From NCBI GenBank assembly GCA_035546355.1, contig DATKEH010000071.1, positions 1 through 10,111 on the forward strand: a DNA stretch of 10,111 nt, written 5' to 3'. Positions 7,264 to 10,111 of this stretch are shown here, piece after piece (positions within the stretch are counted from its first letter, which is position 1; each line of letters starts with the position of its first letter). The translations under genes were made by a program, and so were the position numbers. The notes below the pieces were generated by a model. That model searched no databases and was not told where the DNA came from. It worked only from the letters and a program-made list of their open reading frames with translations. This DNA comes from DATKEH01 sp035546355 (GTDB taxonomy: Bacteria > Acidobacteriota > Thermoanaerobaculia > Multivoradales > JAIOJS01).

Positions 7264-7867
7264 GGCGTCGCTCCTGCGCGCGACCGCGGCGTCCGCCGAC
7301 GCCGAGGTCCTCGTAGCACGCCCGGAAGGCGCGGCGCGCCCGGGTGAGCAGCGATTCCGCCGCCTTGGGGCGCACCCCCAGGCGGGCGGCGATGGCGTCG
7401 ACGGACAGGCGGTCGAGGTACTTCCACTCGAGCGCCCGGGCGTAGTGGGAGGGCAGCAGGTCGAGCGCCATGTGCACCCGCTCCGCCGCCTCGCGGCCGA
7501 TCAGGGCGGCCTCCGGGTCGGCGGCCTGGAGGGCCGGGAAGCCGGCCATGGGTTGGACGGCGTCGTCGAGCTCCACCTGCTCCGGCGCCGTCCGGCGGCT
7601 GCGGAAGGTCATCAGGATCTCGTTGCGGCAGCAGGCGCAGAGCCAGGTCGACAACGGCGCCTCGCCGCGGTAGGTGGCGAGCTTGTCGAGGGCCTTGGTC
7701 ATCGCCGTCTGCACCGTGTCGCGTGTCAGCTCGCGGTCGCCGTCGAGGCGGGAGGAGGTGAAGCGGTAGAGCGCCGGCAGGTAGCGCTCGGTGAAGGTGG
7801 CGAACGCCTCCTCCTCGCCGCGCAGCATTCGTGCGACCAGTGCCAGGTCCTGGCGATGCCGGGTCAC
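7256..7867 (-). CDS. ECF-type RNA polymerase sigma factor
   Basis: A 203-residue sigma-70 family protein of the extracytoplasmic-function class, with only regions 2 and 4. Region 2 (about 7-93) has DLALVARMLRGEEEAFATF, the helix YLPALYRF and the stretch STWLCACCRNEI, where WL...CRNEI is typical and the Cys-Ala-Cys-Cys is less so. Region 4 (about 130-191) has LLPSHYARALEWKYLDRLS followed by the helix-turn-helix IAARLGVRPKAAESLLTRAR. The GTG at 7867 was chosen because family members usually begin a few residues before the DLxLVxRML segment. The frame is open to a GTG at 7972, and no start has a strong Shine-Dalgarno site, so the N-terminus is uncertain. Its end overlaps the FecR-like gene, so the two form an operon, and FecR is the probable regulator of its activity. 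The target promoters are not known. Confidence 0.9.
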   Translation of the reverse strand: MTRHRQDLALVARMLRGEEEAFATFTERYLPALYRFTSSRLDGDRELTRDTVQTAMTKALDKLATYRGEAPLSTWLCACCRNEILMTFRSRRTAPEQVELDDAVQPMAGFPALQAADPEAALIGREAAERVHMALDLLPSHYARALEWKYLDRLSVDAIAARLGVRPKAAESLLTRARRAFRACYEDLGVGGRRGRAQERRHG

Positions 7868-7904
7868 CGGCGGCCGCCGGGTCCGCCCACCGACCGCTGT
7901 CGTC

Positions 7905-7917
7905 TGGAGCAGCTCCA
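7905..7917. promoter_or_regulatory. Short palindrome upstream of the sigma gene
   Basis: TGGAGC-A-GCTCCA has perfect 6-base arms and sits 38 bases before the chosen sigma start, within the 109-bp gap (7868-7976) after the decarboxylase stop. It could be an operator, but arms this short arise by chance in GC-rich DNA. If the sigma gene actually begins at 7972, it would be coding. No terminator or promoter is otherwise visible in this gap. Confidence 0.2.
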
Positions 7918-7976
7918 CCTCGATGTTGGATGCGCAGGCGGCGCCGATCCTTCGCCGTGGCCGCGGGCGCACGCGG

Positions 7977-9413
7977 TCACCGCGAGACCTCGGCGGCGGC
8001 GGCCGCGATGTCCTCCAGCGCCATCCGCACCCGCTCCTCGTGGGTGCGGAACGACAGCACGCACAGCCGCGGCGCGAACCGTCCCCGCAGGTCGGTCGCC
8101 GTCAGGTAGACGCGCTGGCGGGCGTTGACCCGCGCCAGCAGCTCGCGGTTGCGGCGGTCGGTCTCGGCGGCCGACCACCCCGGCCGCCGCAGGCGGAAGG
8201 CGAGCAGCGACAGCTCGGGCTCGGCGAGGATCTCCATCCCCGGCATCCGCCGCAGCTCGTCGGCCGCCAGCCGCGCCAGGTCGAGCTTCTCGTCCAGCGC
8301 GGCGCGGAAGGCGGCGGCGCCGAGCAGCTGCAGGGGGAGCCACACGGCGAGGCCGCGGAACGGCCGCGACAGCTCCGGGGACAGCGCCGAGAAGTCCCAC
8401 CACTCCTCGCCTTCGGGGGGCCGGGCGGGGAGGTAGGCGGCGTGTAGCGAGTGGGCGCGCTCCAGGGCGGCGCCGTCGCGCACCACCAGCGACCCGGTGC
8501 CGTAGGGCAGGAACAGCCCCTTGTGGGGGTCGAGGGTCACCGAGTCGGCGCTCTCGATGCCGGCCATCGCCGCCCGCCCGCGCTCGGTGAGCAGGAAGAA
8601 GCCGCCGTAGGCGGCGTCGACGTGCAGCCACAGCCCCTCGCCGGCGGCGACCTCGGCGAGGGCCGCCAGCTCGTCGACGGCGCCGGTGTTGATGGTGCCC
8701 GCGGAGGCCACCACCAGGAACGGGGAGAGGCCGCGGTGGCGGTCCGCGGCGATCGCCTCGGCCAGCGCCGCGGCAGGCAGCCGCAGGCGGCCGTCGCTGC
8801 GCACCGAGCGCACGCTGTCGGGGGGGAAGCCGGCGAGCATCGCCGCCTTGGCCACCGAGTGGTGCACCTGGTCCGAGACGTAGAGCGTGCCGCGCGAAAA
8901 GTCGTCCGGCAGCCGCTCGCGGCGGGCGGTGACGATGGCCGAGAAGTTGGCCAGCGAGCCGCCGCTGGTCAAGAAGCCGCGCGCGCCGTCGCCGTAGCCC
9001 ACCAGGCGGCAGAACCAGCGCACGACGTTGGCCTCGAGCTCGACCAGCGCCGGCGCCGCCTGCCACACCCCGACGTAGCGGTTGATGCCCGCCGCCAGCA
9101 GTTCGGCCACCGCCGCGTGCGGCAGCCCGCCGCCGGGGATGTAGCCGAGATAGCCGGGGCCGGCGGCGTTGAAGCTCTTGGGGACGGCGCGGTCGAAGAG
9201 CAGCGCCAGCAGCTCCTCGAAAGGCCGCCCCTCCTCGGGGGCCTGCGGCTGGCGCAGCGCCGCCGCCACCGCCGCGGCGCCCGCGACGTCGGCGGCCGGT
9301 TGGTCGGGGAGGCTCTCCAGGTAGGCAAGCAGGCGATCCAGGGCGCCGTCGACCAGCCGCCGCAGCTCCTCGGTGTCCGGCTCCAGGGGCCAGGGCCCGG
9401 GTGTGGGGATCAC
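7977..9413 (-). CDS. PLP-dependent group II amino-acid decarboxylase (aromatic-L-amino-acid/glutamate decarboxylase family)
   Basis: A cytoplasmic fold-type-I PLP enzyme of 478 residues (usual family length about 470-490) that should remove the carboxyl group from an amino acid to give an amine. Motifs in order: TSGGSLANFSAI (phosphate cradle); SDQVHHSV with His184, the residue expected to stack on PLP; HVDAAYGG with Asp266, which pairs with the pyridine nitrogen; and DPHKG with Lys298, the Schiff-base lysine. The Asp-to-Lys spacing of 32 matches that of the animal aromatic decarboxylase. Gly replaces the common Trp after the catalytic Lys. The substrate cannot be named; aromatic amino acids, glutamate and 2,4-diaminobutyrate all belong to this superfamily. 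The start is uncertain: GTG 9413 fits family length, ATG 9449 would add 12 residues, and neither has a good Shine-Dalgarno site. The frame also stays open well upstream into the next gene. It is co-oriented with the sigma/FecR pair, but the 109-bp gap suggests a separate unit. Confidence 0.9.
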   Translation of the reverse strand: MIPTPGPWPLEPDTEELRRLVDGALDRLLAYLESLPDQPAADVAGAAAVAAALRQPQAPEEGRPFEELLALLFDRAVPKSFNAAGPGYLGYIPGGGLPHAAVAELLAAGINRYVGVWQAAPALVELEANVVRWFCRLVGYGDGARGFLTSGGSLANFSAIVTARRERLPDDFSRGTLYVSDQVHHSVAKAAMLAGFPPDSVRSVRSDGRLRLPAAALAEAIAADRHRGLSPFLVVASAGTINTGAVDELAALAEVAAGEGLWLHVDAAYGGFFLLTERGRAAMAGIESADSVTLDPHKGLFLPYGTGSLVVRDGAALERAHSLHAAYLPARPPEGEEWWDFSALSPELSRPFRGLAVWLPLQLLGAAAFRAALDEKLDLARLAADELRRMPGMEILAEPELSLLAFRLRRPGWSAAETDRRNRELLARVNARQRVYLTATDLRGRFAPRLCVLSFRTHEERVRMALEDIAAAAAEVSR

Positions 9414-9472
9414 GCCGCCATGATATGCGCCGGATCGGCGCGGCGGCATCGCCTGCGCCGCGAGCGTGGGCG

Positions 9473-9718
9473 TCAGGGCAGGAAGGCAGTGGTGTCGACG
9501 CGCCCGAAGAGGTCCTCCTCGCCGCGCTCGATCCGCTCCAGCTCGTAGTAGCGGCGCTCGCCGGTCGCCTCGCGCTCCACCCACACCTCCACCCGCGACT
9601 TGGTGAAGCGCACCAGGTTCACCCACAGATAGCCGTTGGGCCGCGGGCCGATGATGCGCGCCTGCAACTCGGTGCGGCCCGGCAGCGCACCGCTCACGAC
9701 AGGGTCTCCGCCAGGCAT
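9473..9718 (-). pseudogene. C-terminal fragment (after the frameshift) of a gene with the GPRPNG/EVW/RYY module
   Basis: This frame encodes the end of a protein homologous to the C-terminus of the secreted protein at 2237-3352. The shared pattern, in order, is VSGAL-GR-E, AR-IGPRPNG, W, T, EVW-E, RYY, L-G, D-T-F-P and stop. The ATG at 9718 is only the first available codon; homology starts a few residues later (VSGAL, near 9700), so it is unlikely to be a true start. The rest of the gene is in another frame (9694-10111), and the two overlap by 25 bases. Restoring one base near 9699/9700 would join them into one protein. Whether the break is biological or a sequence error cannot be told here. 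Confidence 0.75.
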
Positions 9719-10111
9719 GGCACCTCGCTCTGGCCCGGGATCGGCCGGTCCCCCGGGTCGATGATCACCTGGAAGCGGAAGCCGGGGAAGGCGCCGCTGG
9801 TGAGAGACGGAGTGCCGTCGGGAGGATCGGGCAGCCGGCGCGCGGCGGCCGCGGCCTGCCAGGGAACGAGGCTCGGCCGCGGCGCGCCGTCGAAGTCGCG
9901 CACCCCCATGGTGGAGAAGGAGCGCAGCAGCTTGGCGTCCGCCGGGGGCGCGGTGGCGAGCACCTGGCAGAACGGGTCGTCCGGCACCGTGCAGTGGCAG
10001 GGCACCGCAGCGTGCTCGGGCATCAGGTCGTGATCGCTCCACCAGACGACGAACGGCATGTCGGCGGCTGCGCCGTCGGCGAGCAGGCGCTGCATCCACC
10101 ACGCCTGGTCG
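9694..10111 (-). CDS. Upstream part of the frameshifted gene, truncated by the window edge; function unknown
   Basis: The frame is open to the right edge, so the true start is outside the window. The first visible residues are DQAWWMQRLLADG. The segment has several Cys (PCHCTVPDDPFC) and a SFSTMGVRDFDG stretch I do not recognise. Near its end, PGFRFQVIIDPG...SEVPCLAETLS aligns with PGSNDFRFKVRITSDG...EMGDCDPETVC of the secreted protein at 2237-3352. It then meets TGA at 9696-9694, exactly where that homologue continues VSGAL. The continuation is present in the neighbouring frame (9473-9718). Codon use is like that of the neighbours and gives no sign of transfer. As the homologue is secreted, this protein may be too, but its N-terminus is not visible. 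Confidence 0.7.
   Translation of the reverse strand, partial: DQAWWMQRLLADGAAADMPFVVWWSDHDLMPEHAAVPCHCTVPDDPFCQVLATAPPADAKLLRSFSTMGVRDFDGAPRPSLVPWQAAAAARRLPDPPDGTPSLTSGAFPGFRFQVIIDPGDRPIPGQSEVPCLAETLS

Noticed and set aside
8451..9548. Long plus-strand open frame antisense to the decarboxylase
   Set aside because: The composition is Gly/Arg/Ala/His-rich and without motifs, whereas the opposite strand has a complete, motif-bearing enzyme.
9414..9626. N-terminal extension of the decarboxylase upstream of 9449
   Set aside because: The extra residues are Arg/Gly/Ala-rich, lie opposite no homology, and overlap the coding end of the neighbouring gene, which has homology support.
9690..9710. Programmed -1 ribosomal frameshift joining the two frames of the broken gene
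   Set aside because: The required shift is in the -1 direction, but the sequence before the TGA (ACCCTGTCG) has no X-XXY-YYZ slippery heptamer. A missing base is simpler.

Overview
The window is uniformly very GC-rich, with G or C at nearly every third codon position, and densely coding. It looks like a chromosomal segment of a Gram-negative bacterium. A TonB-dependent receptor with an N-terminal STN domain and a carboxypeptidase-regulatory-like domain, an ECF sigma factor/FecR pair, a fused 2-oxoacid dehydrogenase E1 and secreted proteins of uncharacterised type together suggest an Acidobacteriota-like organism (perhaps Thermoanaerobaculia). That placement is an inference from gene style, not a measured result. 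No rRNA, tRNA, phage, transposase or CRISPR was seen.

Layout. (1) 1-2166 (+): a fused E1 alpha-beta subunit of a thiamine-diphosphate 2-oxoacid dehydrogenase, cut by the left edge, followed by a strong GC hairpin. (2) 2237-3352 (-): a secreted two-part protein of unknown function. (3) 3353-3486: a 134-bp divergent promoter region with a 32-bp inverted repeat. (4) 3487-6120 (+): an outer-membrane TonB-dependent receptor. (5) 6117-6215: three tandem 33-bp palindromic units that fill the whole gap between convergent genes and supply bases to both stop codons. (6) 6214-7263 and 7256-7867 (-): an ECF sigma factor and a FecR-like anti-sigma/sensor with an 8-nt gene overlap. (7) 7977-9413 (-): a PLP-dependent group II amino-acid decarboxylase. 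(8) 9473-10111 (-): a gene broken by a one-base frameshift and cut by the right edge. Its C-terminal ~110 residues are homologous to the C-terminus of the secreted protein at 2237-3352.

How the parts may work together. The receptor and the sigma/FecR pair resemble a cell-surface signalling set (FecA/FecR/FecI type), but arranged convergently. The secreted protein shares its upstream region with the receptor, so the two could be co-regulated. The E1 and the decarboxylase look like independent metabolic genes.

No clear new defence or mobile system was found. The items most worth following up are the stop-codon-spanning repeat array, the shared uncharacterised secreted module in two genes, and the frameshift that splits one of them.
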